From: Planctomycetota bacterium
GTDB taxonomy: Bacteria > Planctomycetota > Phycisphaerae > UBA1845
DNA length: 64,000 nt
Reading direction: 5' to 3'
Assembly (NCBI GenBank): GCA_024280855.1
Contig: JAJRPG010000102.1
Location: 36,104-100,103, forward strand
The notes under the pieces are model-generated. The model was not told where the DNA came from, searched no databases, and saw only the letters and a program-made list of their open reading frames with translations. Of this stretch, positions 35,600-43,866 are shown in pieces (within the stretch, counting starts at the first letter, position 1; the number at the start of each line of letters is the position of its first letter). Both the position numbers and the translations under genes were made by a program.

Positions 35600-36877
35600 A
35601 TGAAATCCAATACTTCATTGCCCGTGATTATGCCTCAGGTTTCCGGGCAGCAATGGTCCTGCCATTCGTGTGGGGATTGCTGTCGAACCCTCGTGGGAGA
35701 TTTGACGGATGAAGAACGTGCGGGCCTGGATGCTCATCCTTGGGAGGAGAAATTGGGCGCTAAACCATATGTGCTAGTGGGGCGTCGAGCCGCCCTGAAT
35801 AAAAGAGCGGATGGCTCATGCGTATTTTTAGATGATACAAATCGGTGCATGATTCATGCCCAGCTAGGTGAGCAGGCTAAGCCCATTGCCTGTCGCATTT
35901 TTCCGTTTTCCGTGCGTCGCGTTGAAAACGCCTGGCAGGCGTCGTTTCGTTTTGATTGCCCCAGTGCCACAGCGTCGAAGGGAAAGCCGATTTCGCAATA
36001 TGGCAGTTGGCTGACAGATTTGGCTCAGCAATTATCGCAAGATAGTCAAGTAATAAAACCGGAAACGCTGGAACGAGGGCTGATAGCCACGCAGGAAGAA
36101 TTAGCTATCATTACCAGTCGCTTGTCTCGCTGGGTCAAAGAAAAAAAACTGCCTGTTCATCATCGGATGATCGCTATATCTCGCGTGGCTTCCATGTTGT
36201 ATGACGCAAAGCTTGCCAGTGTTCGAGGTATGAAGTTAGGTGAATTGCTCGACATTTTTTGGCAATCAGCTATTCACGAAATGGAGCCGCCGCTGCTCGA
36301 GCCAACTAAAAGGCAACACGCCATGTTGCGTCAGCTCGCCTTCGTTCATGCCGAATTTGTGACGCTGCAAGAACTTCGCGCAGGATTTATTAGCCAAATG
36401 AAAAAACGCTGGCAGCAGCTTGGCGCCGCTCGTCGCTTTTTTAGCGGTAAATCAACCGTGCCAGCCCTTCAGGGTTTCTCAGGCCAAACAACCTTTGATG
36501 TGGTAGGTGCTGTGTCACCAGCTTCTCAGACCGAAGAAATAGATGAGCTAATCGAACGGTACTTACTGTCGCGCACAACTTCCCGGTCGATATTTGGTTC
36601 AGGCTATTACAGTTGGCCATTGGCAGCGGGAATGGCTGCGCTAACGGCCTCAGTTTCCACGATAGGCTGGCTGGCACGCTTGCACTGCGCACAAAATGGA
36701 CGCGCACAATTACAACTAGAAGATGTGTCTCAAGCTGTCGTAGTTGTCGATCGCGCCGTAACAAGATTGCCCGCCGTAGGCTCAACAGCCGAACGCGCTC
36801 GCATCCGCTATCTATCCGTTGAAGATGGTTTAGCGCGCTTATTACATCGTTATGCTATTGGTGAGGAGACAACATGA
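35600..36877 (+). CDS. YkgJ-family cysteine-cluster protein
   Basis: A 425-residue protein with an N-terminal metal-binding cysteine cluster: SCHSCGDCCRT near residue 20, then GSCVFLD, NRCMIH and ACRIFPFSV, the pattern of the YkgJ/CxxCxxxxCC family that is thought to bind zinc or an iron-sulfur cluster. The C-terminal 270 residues are helical and extend well beyond the usual family length (about 100-250). A hydrophobic segment (YSWPLAAGMAALTASVSTIGWLA, quoted in part) near residue 345 may touch the membrane. The stop overlaps the deoC start as ATGA. Biochemical role unknown. Confidence 0.82.
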   Translation: MKSNTSLPVIMPQVSGQQWSCHSCGDCCRTLVGDLTDEERAGLDAHPWEEKLGAKPYVLVGRRAALNKRADGSCVFLDDTNRCMIHAQLGEQAKPIACRIFPFSVRRVENAWQASFRFDCPSATASKGKPISQYGSWLTDLAQQLSQDSQVIKPETLERGLIATQEELAIITSRLSRWVKEKKLPVHHRMIAISRVASMLYDAKLASVRGMKLGELLDIFWQSAIHEMEPPLLEPTKRQHAMLRQLAFVHAEFVTLQELRAGFISQMKKRWQQLGAARRFFSGKSTVPALQGFSGQTTFDVVGAVSPASQTEEIDELIERYLLSRTTSRSIFGSGYYSWPLAAGMAALTASVSTIGWLARLHCAQNGRAQLQLEDVSQAVVVVDRAVTRLPAVGSTAERARIRYLSVEDGLARLLHRYAIGEETT

Positions 36878-37578
36878 ATCAAATGACACAAAGTCTCGCA
36901 TCAGCCATCGACCACACCCTGCTCAAGCCCGAAGCTACGCCGGATCAGATCGATCTACTTTGTGAGCAGGCGATTCAATACCGCTTCGCTGCCGTGTGCG
37001 TGAATCCTATTTTTGTAGCCCGCGCAGCCAATGTCATCCAATCATCAATATGCGATCACGATTACAAGCCTGCTATTGCCTGTGTGATAGGATTTCCGCT
37101 GGGCGCTTCGCATAAGAAAATTCTCGCAGACGAAGTGCGGCAGGCTATCGACGATGGCGCGACAGAAGTGGATATGGTGGCGCCGCTGGGTTGGCTAAAA
37201 GTTGGCGAACTAGCTCAGGTGCGCGGGCAGATTGAAGCGGTTACTTACGCTGCGCATCAAGCCTCGTCGCCAGTCATTGTGAAAGTCATTCTGGAAACAG
37301 CCGCGTTGACTGATGAGCAGATCATTTGGGGATGTCGATGTTGCGCAGAAGCAGAGGCTGATTTCGTGAAAACCTCGACGGGGTTTCACCCGGCTGGGGG
37401 GGCGACGCTCGAGCATGTGTCCCTGCTCCACCGGCACGTCTCGCCGATTAAAGTGAAAGCGGCAGGCGGGATTCGCACGTTAGCTCATATGCGGGCCATG
37501 ATCGACGCCGGAGCTTCGCGAATAGGCACTTCAGCCGGTGTAAGCATCATGATTGAGGCCGCGGGAGAAAACCGTTGA
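36874..37578 (+). CDS. deoC: deoxyribose-phosphate aldolase
   Basis: A 234-residue DeoC that cleaves 2-deoxyribose 5-phosphate to glyceraldehyde 3-phosphate and acetaldehyde. The TIM-barrel blocks are clear: IDHTLLKPEAT, VCVNPIFV, CVIGFPLGA, EVDMVAPLG, KVILETAALTDEQI, FVKTSTGFHPAGGAT with the Schiff-base lysine, and VKAAGGIRTLAHMRAMIDAGASRIGTS with the proton-relay lysine. It starts 4 bp inside the YkgJ-like gene (ATGA), so the two are co-translated. Confidence 0.96.
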   Translation: MNQMTQSLASAIDHTLLKPEATPDQIDLLCEQAIQYRFAAVCVNPIFVARAANVIQSSICDHDYKPAIACVIGFPLGASHKKILADEVRQAIDDGATEVDMVAPLGWLKVGELAQVRGQIEAVTYAAHQASSPVIVKVILETAALTDEQIIWGCRCCAEAEADFVKTSTGFHPAGGATLEHVSLLHRHVSPIKVKAAGGIRTLAHMRAMIDAGASRIGTSAGVSIMIEAAGENR

Positions 37579-37643
37579 CGTCATGTTGCTGAATTTGGTA
37601 CAATGCCCAGCAGCGTTATCAACCTTTTTTTGGGAGCAAGCTC

Positions 37644-38165
37644 ATGGCTAAAGATGTTACCGCCCCGTGTCAGGAATGTGGCGCCAGTGTTTACCCAGAA
37701 CACATCGAATCAGGTAAAGCACAGTACGAAGGGGGGAAGCTGCTTTGCCCTCATTGCGTTGCCGATTTTGAAAAAGAAAAAGAGAGTAAAAAAACTACTT
37801 ACGCAAGCGACAATATCGATCTTTCGCCAATCTCGTTTGATGATCCCGACCCCACTGACATGAGCGAGTCCAAAGCGGATTTGACGGAAAGTCGTATCCA
37901 CGGTTTTTCCGACGATAAATTTGGCTCTCATGGCTGGGATGATTCTAAATTTAAGCGCAAGCTCGACGCCAACGCCGAGTGCGCCATCCGCTGCCGTATT
38001 TTTCACGCGAAATTAAGTGACGGTGCGTTGTTGTTCATGAACGACCAAATAAACGAATGGCTGGACGAATCGCCAGATATAAGCATTAAGTTCGCCTCTT
38101 CGACCATCGGAATCCTGGAAGGTAAACACGCAGAACCACACCTCATGCTAACATTATTTTACTAA
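37644..38165 (+). CDS. zinc-ribbon protein, unknown function
   Basis: A 173-residue soluble protein. The ATG at 37644 is preceded by GGGAGC. The N-terminal 40 residues form a treble-clef or ribbon with APCQECG and LLCPHCV as two cysteine pairs. A charged linker follows and then a compact domain (about 110-173) ending in a strand pair, SIKFASSTIGILEG and PHLMLTLFY. It may follow deoC in one transcript (65 bp gap). I do not recognise the family; it has the appearance of a planctomycete-specific protein. Confidence 0.7.
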   Translation: MAKDVTAPCQECGASVYPEHIESGKAQYEGGKLLCPHCVADFEKEKESKKTTYASDNIDLSPISFDDPDPTDMSESKADLTESRIHGFSDDKFGSHGWDDSKFKRKLDANAECAIRCRIFHAKLSDGALLFMNDQINEWLDESPDISIKFASSTIGILEGKHAEPHLMLTLFY

Positions 38166-38218
38166 GGCTACGAGATTATATTTTGATGGATGGCCTCAAG
38201 CCTTAGCTTCCCCTTGTC

Positions 38219-39337
38219 TTAGCACGCCGCTTGATAAATTTTTCGATGAGCTGTGGAGACTGACCGCTTGGCGAATTGTGCTCGTGTCACCCATCGATAG
38301 GCGTCGCCAATATCTTTTCCTTCTTTATTGGCGACTTGTCCTGCAAAAACATGAAACATCATCAGTCGATGCGTAAGTTGGTGACGTATAGTTGACAGTG
38401 AAACTACTTCATTTGGCTCTATCATTATCGACTCTACCAACGCCTTCATCGCCTGCGTTTTTTCTTTTTTTGGCGCAATTTCGATATTCGGGAACTCCCA
38501 CAGCCCGCCCCAAAGACCGCCTATAGGCCGACGCCGCACAAGAAAATTTTGATGGTGCGATAGCACCCCAACCACGCAATGAACAACGGGAATCTTCTTT
38601 TTTATGGCCGTACCTCGAATCGGAAGCGTATCGGTAGAGCCTGTCGCTCGGGCAAGGCATTCTTTTTCGAGTGGGCATATGTCGCACGACGGCGAACGAG
38701 GCGTGCATACTTTACTCCCCAAATCCATCCACGCCTGATTAAAATCACCAGGCCGAGCCTTGGGGATTAGCTGGTCCGCGAGTTTCGTAATCCGTTTTTT
38801 TCCCTTTGAAGACAATACATCCAATTCTACGCAAAACAATCTAGCTATCACCCGCGCGACGTTGCCATCGACCGCAGCGATCGGTTCATCACTAGAAATA
38901 GAAGCAATCGCCGCTGAAGTATAATCACCAATCCCAGGAAGCGTTTTTAGCTTCTCTGCCAATCGTGGGACAGGGGTATTTTCTGTACGAAGCTGCTGAC
39001 AAGCCTTGTGTAATAAAATCGCCCGCCGGTAATAACCCAGCCCTTCCCAATGTTTTAACACTGTCTCTTGACGACCCCGTGCCAAAGACATGGCATCAGG
39101 GAACCGAGATAGAAAACGCTCGTAGTAGGGGATCACGGTGTCTGCGCGCGTCTGCTGCAACATGATCTCAGCGACCCACTGCGCATACGGGTCTTGGCTA
39201 CGATTTTTCCTACGCCAGGGGAGATCGCGTTTGTGTCGATCATACCAGCGTAAAAGCTTGCGACGAATCGCCGTGCGCTGCCTAGCCGGGATACAATCTC
39301 CTACAGGATCAGTGACAATGGTTTGTGATCGCGTCAC
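38219..39337 (-). CDS. mutY: A/G-specific adenine DNA glycosylase MutY
   Basis: A 372-residue MutY that removes adenine opposite 8-oxoguanine. The helix-hairpin-helix region reads LKTLPGIGDYTSAAIASI, with catalytic Asp in AAVDGNVARV. The first catalytic acid lies in WVAEIMLQQT. The iron-sulfur loop has four cysteines (VCTPRSPSCDICPLEKEC). The C-terminal part (from about 245) is the NUDIX-like 8-oxoG recognition domain (LVRRRPIGGLWGGLWEFP). The start is GTG, overlapping the TGA of the zinc-ribbon gene as GTGA, so translation is coupled in a three-gene operon with the flavin reductase. Confidence 0.94.
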   Translation of the reverse strand: MTRSQTIVTDPVGDCIPARQRTAIRRKLLRWYDRHKRDLPWRRKNRSQDPYAQWVAEIMLQQTRADTVIPYYERFLSRFPDAMSLARGRQETVLKHWEGLGYYRRAILLHKACQQLRTENTPVPRLAEKLKTLPGIGDYTSAAIASISSDEPIAAVDGNVARVIARLFCVELDVLSSKGKKRITKLADQLIPKARPGDFNQAWMDLGSKVCTPRSPSCDICPLEKECLARATGSTDTLPIRGTAIKKKIPVVHCVVGVLSHHQNFLVRRRPIGGLWGGLWEFPNIEIAPKKEKTQAMKALVESIMIEPNEVVSLSTIRHQLTHRLMMFHVFAGQVANKEGKDIGDAYRWVTRAQFAKRSVSTAHRKIYQAAC

Positions 39338-39561
39338 GACTTTTTAAGCGATTGGCCACACTGGGCGCAGTAGTTGGCATTAGGCCGGTTGGATTCTTGG
39401 CAATTAGAACATCGGCGACCGCCCTTACGCGATGCCGTGGCGATAAAAACGAAAAGTGCGACCACCGCAATCGTGATGAACTGCGTGCGCGTAGGCCAAA
39501 CACCTAGAATCTGCGTTACATTTATCTGATCAGCCAAAAATATTTTTGTGAGATCGAGCAT
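39334..39561 (-). CDS. small membrane protein with C-terminal zinc ribbon
   Basis: A 75-residue protein. The ATG at 39559-39561 lies 4 bp after the stop of the flavin reductase gene; the longer frame is that gene in another phase. It has one membrane helix (FITIAVVALFVFIATA) and a terminal ribbon, RRCSNCQESNRPNANYCAQCGQ, with two CxxC pairs in the style of the zinc_ribbon_2 family. Its TGA overlaps the mutY start. Function unknown. Confidence 0.75.
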   Translation of the reverse strand: MLDLTKIFLADQINVTQILGVWPTRTQFITIAVVALFVFIATASRKGGRRCSNCQESNRPNANYCAQCGQSLKKS

Positions 39562-39565
39562 GGTT

Positions 39566-40198
39566 CTATCGCTTGGGAGCGGGCATCTCAAAGCGATCAC
39601 GAATAGTCGAATACCCCGATCCGTCCAATCGGCCAACTAGGTCCAACTTTGCGGAATCAACGACACCATTCTCAAGCAGATAACCCTCGGCTATGTGAAA
39701 GCACAATACTTCACCAATACAGATATTTGCCGACAACGGGCCTTCCCCAACGGGCACAATTTGAACGAGCTTGCATTCCATTTGCACCGGAGACTCAGCC
39801 GCTCTTGGTGGTTTTACGAACTGGCTTTTGATCGGCGTGAATCCCGCGAGGTCGAACTCGCTCACCTCAGGCCCAACCGCCGCCGCTGTTTCGTTCATGC
39901 CTTCTTTCATGTTGTGAGGAACAACGTGTACCACAAATTCGCCCACTTCGCGGATGTTATTGAGCGTGTCCTTGTCTGTACCGTCGCGCATCGTGCAAGG
40001 AGAAAAAATGACGGCTGGCGGGTTTGAGCCGACGGCGTTAAAAAAAGAAAACGGCGCGAGATTAGGAACGCCCGCGGCTGAGATAGTCGAAACGAAAGCA
40101 ACCGGGCGAGGCAGCACAGAGGAAACGAGAATCTTAAAGTTGTCTCGACCCTCGCGTTCGCCAGCCACAAGTGTTTCAAATTGGTCAAAAGTTTGCAT
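39566..40198 (-). CDS. flavin reductase family protein (FMN-binding split barrel)
   Basis: A 210-residue protein of the flavin reductase-like family. PRPVAFVSTISAAGVPNLAPFSFFNAVGSNPP (shown by its ends PRPVAFVST and SFFNAVG) is the FMN-binding strand-loop. KDTLNNIREVGEFVVHVV and SEFDLAGF are also conserved. Such proteins bind FMN and either supply reduced flavin or act as flavoprotein oxidoreductases. It is the first gene of an operon with the zinc-ribbon protein and mutY (gaps of 4 and -4 bp); a link of flavin chemistry and oxidative damage repair is possible but unproven. Confidence 0.88.
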   Translation of the reverse strand: MQTFDQFETLVAGEREGRDNFKILVSSVLPRPVAFVSTISAAGVPNLAPFSFFNAVGSNPPAVIFSPCTMRDGTDKDTLNNIREVGEFVVHVVPHNMKEGMNETAAAVGPEVSEFDLAGFTPIKSQFVKPPRAAESPVQMECKLVQIVPVGEGPLSANICIGEVLCFHIAEGYLLENGVVDSAKLDLVGRLDGSGYSTIRDRFEMPAPKR

Positions 40199-40215
40199 AT
40201 CGTTCAGGTCTTCCC

Positions 40216-40240
40216 GAGCCGCCGGCTTCAGCCTGCGCGG
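40216..40240. repeat. palindromic repeat, family A
   Basis: One copy of the GAGCCGCxGGCTTCAGCCTGCGCGG element, located upstream of the flavin reductase start, 14 bp before a family-B repeat. Confidence 0.8.
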
Positions 40241-40253
40241 AGATATTTATCGC

Positions 40254-40288
40254 CGGGTGGCATGGGTAAGCCACAGCTTACCCGTGTC
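40254..40288. repeat. palindromic repeat, family B (inverted orientation)
   Basis: The sequence gggtggcatgggtaag followed by ccac and agcttacccgtgtct is the reverse complement layout of the copy at 7021-7055. It lies between the flavin reductase and TlpA-like genes. Confidence 0.75.
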
Positions 40289-40302
40289 TTATCGCGCAAG
40301 CC

Positions 40303-41364
40303 TTAAGACGTTCCCGAAATCAGCCGCTTACACTTTTCGTAAAAAGCCAGCGCATCCACCAGCGACTGGTCTTCTTCAGACCCCAACGCAGACACGGCCT
40401 CTTTCTGCAAAGCAATCGCCTTATCCAAATCGCCAACTTGATACAAAGCCAGGGCGTAAATAGCTATCGCAATAGGGTCTTTTTTATCCGTCGCGTTATA
40501 CCCCGCCCGCGCAGCTTCAATCGTTAAGTCTGGCACGCGCGAAGTGATGTCCATATTGGAACACAAAATTCTCGCCAGTGTGCGCATGGCCTTGCTGTTA
40601 TCACGATAGCTAGCTATGTGTCCGCTAACGAATGTTCGAAACGCCTTGCGGTCGCGCGTCTCGGTGACATATAGCTGCATCAACACATCCATCGCTTCTT
40701 CGTTGGAAGGATCAAGTTTGAGTACGCTAATAATCCCATCCCATGCGCGAGAAATTTTCCCTCGCTGAAAGTCCATGGAGATATCCTGGAACCGTTGCGA
40801 TATTTCCGCTTGCAACTTTTTAGCATTGATAGCCTCTTCGACATTATACTTTCCGGAAATAATTTCCGGTACAATCACCATCAGCTCTGGGTCTAGTGGG
40901 CTACCATGCCAAATGATGCGTCCATCTTTTCCTACAAGGAACGAATGCGGAATGCCTTGAATCCCAGCTGCGACCAGATACGCTTTGGTCGTTTTTCCCA
41001 GGTCGTCAATCGCAACGGAGTAGGACATATCCTCGCCTTGCTTCTTCGTAAAACGTTCGATAGCTGACACAGAGTTGCCACGATCATCGGGGTCAGTCAC
41101 ACCGATGATGGTCAGCTCTTTTTTATGTTTATCTTGCAACCGGGTAAGCAGGGGGATGCTCATTTTACAAGGCGGGCACCACGTCGCCCAGAATTCAACA
41201 AGATAAAGTTTGTTTCCCAAATCTTTCGGAAAAGAAACCCGCTTGCCTTTGACCCACTTAATAATTGAAAGCGGCGGAGCCTTATCGCCCACATCCAGAG
41301 CCATGACCGGTGAAGCCATTATAATCGTGGCTAATAACAATATACTAAAAACTTTTCGATTCAT
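40303..41364 (-). CDS. exported TlpA-like thiol-disulfide oxidoreductase with C-terminal TPR region
   Basis: A 353-residue protein with signal peptide (VFSILLLATIIMASPVMA). Residues about 23-170 are an AhpC/TSA-TlpA thioredoxin fold: DVGDKAPPLSI, EFWATWCPPCKMSIPLL with the CPPC redox pair, and GIQGIPHSFLVGKDGRI with the cis-proline. The remaining 180 residues are helical repeats of the tetratricopeptide type (AIAIYALALYQVGDLDKAIALQKEA, in part). It probably reduces disulfides in the periplasm and recognises substrates through the repeats. GGAGG lies twelve bases before the ATG. Single gene. Confidence 0.88.
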   Translation of the reverse strand: MNRKVFSILLLATIIMASPVMALDVGDKAPPLSIIKWVKGKRVSFPKDLGNKLYLVEFWATWCPPCKMSIPLLTRLQDKHKKELTIIGVTDPDDRGNSVSAIERFTKKQGEDMSYSVAIDDLGKTTKAYLVAAGIQGIPHSFLVGKDGRIIWHGSPLDPELMVIVPEIISGKYNVEEAINAKKLQAEISQRFQDISMDFQRGKISRAWDGIISVLKLDPSNEEAMDVLMQLYVTETRDRKAFRTFVSGHIASYRDNSKAMRTLARILCSNMDITSRVPDLTIEAARAGYNATDKKDPIAIAIYALALYQVGDLDKAIALQKEAVSALGSEEDQSLVDALAFYEKCKRLISGTS

Positions 41365-41432
41365 CTAACTATCAACCTCCCACGCCCAGCCAGCGGATCA
41401 TTATCATTTATCAAAAAAATAGCTGCGTACTC

Positions 41433-42614
41433 TTACGATTTCGCGTTGGCTGTCGCACCGCTTCCCAGCTTGCGCAACCGTTGGCAAGCGTCTTCCAAGT
41501 CTTTCATCTTTTTAGCGTAACAAAATCGCAGCTGATATTTACCATCATCCGGATTACGATAAAACGCCGAACCCGGAACTGTCGCTACGCCCACCTGTTC
41601 CAAAATGGCTTCTGTAGCCGCACTACCATCAGCCCAACGCCCAGCTTCAAACGAAGCCAGCATATAATAGCTACCGTCTGGAATATGCGGAGAAAATCCA
41701 ATACTCCTCAAAGTTTCGACCAGCATATCTCGCTTAACCAGATAGTCCGCACACATGTCTTTGTAATAGCTACTATCCAAACCAAGCCCGGCTTCGACGC
41801 CGTGTTGTAGTGGCGCAGGTGCGCAGATATATAGTAAATCGTTGACGACCGAAATCCGATCAATCAACTCCGCCGGTCCAACGGCATAGCCAATCCGCCA
41901 CCCAGTCACGGCATACGTTTTAGACGCGCCACTAATCGTAACGGTGCGCTCTCGCGCCTCAGGGAACTTCGCGATGCTAATATGCGGTTTACCGTAAGTG
42001 ATATATTCATAAATCTCGTCGGTGACAATCCATGCGTTATGCCGGTTTGCGAGGTCGGCTATAGCCAATAACTCCGCTTCAGAAAATACTTTGCCAGACG
42101 GATTCCCCGGCGTATTGATTAGCACCATCCGCGTGCGATCCGTAAAAGCCTCAGCCAATGCCTCAGCCGAATACGACCAGTCCGGCGGCTGAAGATCGAC
42201 ATACTTAACGGTCACGCCGAACAATTTCAGCAAGTTAACGTGATAACTATAAAAAGGTGAAAATACGATACACTCGTCGCCCGCGTTCAAAGTAGATAGT
42301 GCCATACATGCGAACGCACCCGCAGAACCAACGTTGACAGCAATTTCCGTTTCTGGATCGCATTCAATCCCGTTAAACGAGCGCATTTTTTCCGCAATCG
42401 CCTGCCGAAGCCCAGCCGTGCCTCGCAGATTCGTATAAATCGCCTGATCGTCATCAATCGCTTGCTTCGCCGCCTGCTTCACTACATCAGGTGCCGCTTG
42501 ATCGCACACCCCTTGAGACAGGTTAATACCTTTCATCTCAGCGCAGATAGCTGAGTAACGGCGAATGTCAGATTGTTTGACGGACTTTACGCGATCAGCA
42601 AACGGTGGCGTCAC
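41433..42614 (-). CDS. class I/II pyridoxal-phosphate aminotransferase
   Basis: A 393-residue fold-type I aminotransferase close to the aspartate/aromatic aminotransferase branch. The GTG at 42612-42614 is chosen because AGGAG lies seven bases upstream; an ATG five codons earlier contains that box within its own codons. Conserved parts are INLSQGV, NVGSAGAFACMAL, NTPGNPSGKVFSEAEL, VTDEIYEYITYG and ISGASKTYAVTGWRIGY, whose lysine binds the cofactor, and RFCYAKK near the end with the carboxylate-binding Arg. Substrate specificity cannot be settled by eye. Single gene on the minus strand. Confidence 0.92.
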   Translation of the reverse strand: MTPPFADRVKSVKQSDIRRYSAICAEMKGINLSQGVCDQAAPDVVKQAAKQAIDDDQAIYTNLRGTAGLRQAIAEKMRSFNGIECDPETEIAVNVGSAGAFACMALSTLNAGDECIVFSPFYSYHVNLLKLFGVTVKYVDLQPPDWSYSAEALAEAFTDRTRMVLINTPGNPSGKVFSEAELLAIADLANRHNAWIVTDEIYEYITYGKPHISIAKFPEARERTVTISGASKTYAVTGWRIGYAVGPAELIDRISVVNDLLYICAPAPLQHGVEAGLGLDSSYYKDMCADYLVKRDMLVETLRSIGFSPHIPDGSYYMLASFEAGRWADGSAATEAILEQVGVATVPGSAFYRNPDDGKYQLRFCYAKKMKDLEDACQRLRKLGSGATANAKS

Positions 42615-42927
42615 GGAATTACTCCTCATAAGTGTTGCGTGATTAGCGATACAATTCAACGCCGCACCGAGCCAGGGAGGGCAGTTGGCCGAGCGACCTC
42701 GGCCTTCCCAGTATAGGCTAGCCTCAGAATTCCGACAAACCGAATCGCGCCTTGATGAGGCAACTTTCGCAACCATGGGACACAATCAGACACGACCCCA
42801 TAGGCCATTCTCAACCCCGAGCATCTTGTCGTTATAGGCCTCGTAACCTACGATAACCTCAGGATATGACAGGTATCGACCCACAAGGTAGCCAAGCGGT
42901 CCTAAGGTCGATACAGGGAGCTTCGCC
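42615..42927. other. divergent intergenic region with a 9-bp inverted repeat
   Basis: Between the aminotransferase and the LolA-like gene. The right end holds the inverted repeat annotated at 42873-42914. The rest contains the aminotransferase ribosome binding site (42615-42627) and otherwise nothing I can name. Confidence 0.45.
42873..42914 (+). promoter_or_regulatory. 9-bp inverted repeat just upstream of a start codon
   Basis: GTATCGACC (42873-42881) and GGTCGATAC (42906-42914) are exact reverse complements around 24 bases. The second arm ends one base before AGGGAG, the ribosome binding site of the gene at 42928. A leader hairpin here could affect access to that site, or the repeat could be an operator. 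Confidence 0.45.
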
Positions 42928-43713
42928 ATGCCAATACGTTCAAGCTTGTGCCTATTGTGGCTGATGTTACCTATTCAAAACATAACAGCCGCAATAGACC
43001 AGACTCCTGCAGCCTCTCAACCGCCAGCACAGGTTTCGCCACAGGTCGACGCCATTTTGACCAAGCTGGAAAGCCGGGGAGACGGACTACGCGATATACA
43101 ATGCAAAGTGCGATTTACCGAAGAAGATAAGATCAACATCACCAAGACCATCAAAGAGGGAACCATCCTGTTGCTCGTCACCCCAAAAAACCCTCACTTT
43201 TTGATCCACTTCGACCGCTGCATCTTGGACGGTGGCCTGCTCGGTAAACAAGAGTGGTATCTATTCGACGGATATTGGCTATACCAAGCCGTTGAAAGAT
43301 TGCGGCAAGTGACCAAGAACGAAGTCGATGAGTCGGGCGATTCGATCAACCTTTTCGATCTCGAAACCGCGCCTTTCCCACTACCCTTTGGCCAAAAGAA
43401 ATCGCAAATTCTCAAACACTTTGACGTCACGCTTCTGCCACCAGCCGAGGGTGACCCAGCCAATACCGACCATCTGTTATGCATACCCAAAGCTGATTCG
43501 CGCGTCGCTAAAAAATATGAAAAACTAGAATTTTTTGTCGATAAAGAGGTTCATCTGCCACGCCGTGTCATCATGACAAAAAACAAAGGCTATGAAATAA
43601 ATACCGCAGATTTTCCCGACCTCTCAGCCCACTCGTTAAATAGTGGCCTAACAAAAAAAGACTTAGCCTATCCCTCCGCATGGGACGGATACGAAGTAGT
43701 AGAGGATAAATAA
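42928..43713 (+). CDS. exported LolA-like protein
   Basis: A 261-residue protein with signal peptide (LCLLWLMLPIQNITAA). The sequence VDAILTKLESRGDGLRDIQCKVRFTEED (in part), strand pairs such as EGTILLLVTPKNPHFLIHF and the EWYLFDGYWLYQAVE and YEKLEFFVDKEVHLPRRVIM segments are characteristic of the LolA/outer-membrane lipoprotein carrier fold as found in planctomycete proteins. It probably binds a lipid or lipid tail in the periplasm. AGGGAG seven bases before the ATG supports the start. No neighbour shares its strand closely; a family-A' repeat follows the stop. Confidence 0.7.
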   Translation: MPIRSSLCLLWLMLPIQNITAAIDQTPAASQPPAQVSPQVDAILTKLESRGDGLRDIQCKVRFTEEDKINITKTIKEGTILLLVTPKNPHFLIHFDRCILDGGLLGKQEWYLFDGYWLYQAVERLRQVTKNEVDESGDSINLFDLETAPFPLPFGQKKSQILKHFDVTLLPPAEGDPANTDHLLCIPKADSRVAKKYEKLEFFVDKEVHLPRRVIMTKNKGYEINTADFPDLSAHSLNSGLTKKDLAYPSAWDGYEVVEDK

Positions 43714-43716
43714 TTC

Positions 43717-43762
43717 GAGCCGCGGGCGAAATAAAACCCCGATTCATCGGGAGCCCGTGCGG
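43717..43762. repeat. palindromic repeat, family A' (46 bp)
   Basis: gagccgcgggcgaaataaaa+ccccgattcatcggg+agcccgtgcgg is a family-A palindrome whose centre is replaced by a second palindrome (cccgattcatcggg). Further copies are at 47640-47685 and 51257-51302. This one starts 3 bp after the stop of the LolA-like gene. Confidence 0.85.
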
Positions 43763-43866
43763 TGTTACGATTGCTTCAATGTTATGAACAGAAAATGATA
43801 ATAACTTTCTTAATGGAAGAATTAAATATCAAGCGCCACCACAACGTTGTTTGGTAAAATAATCTT

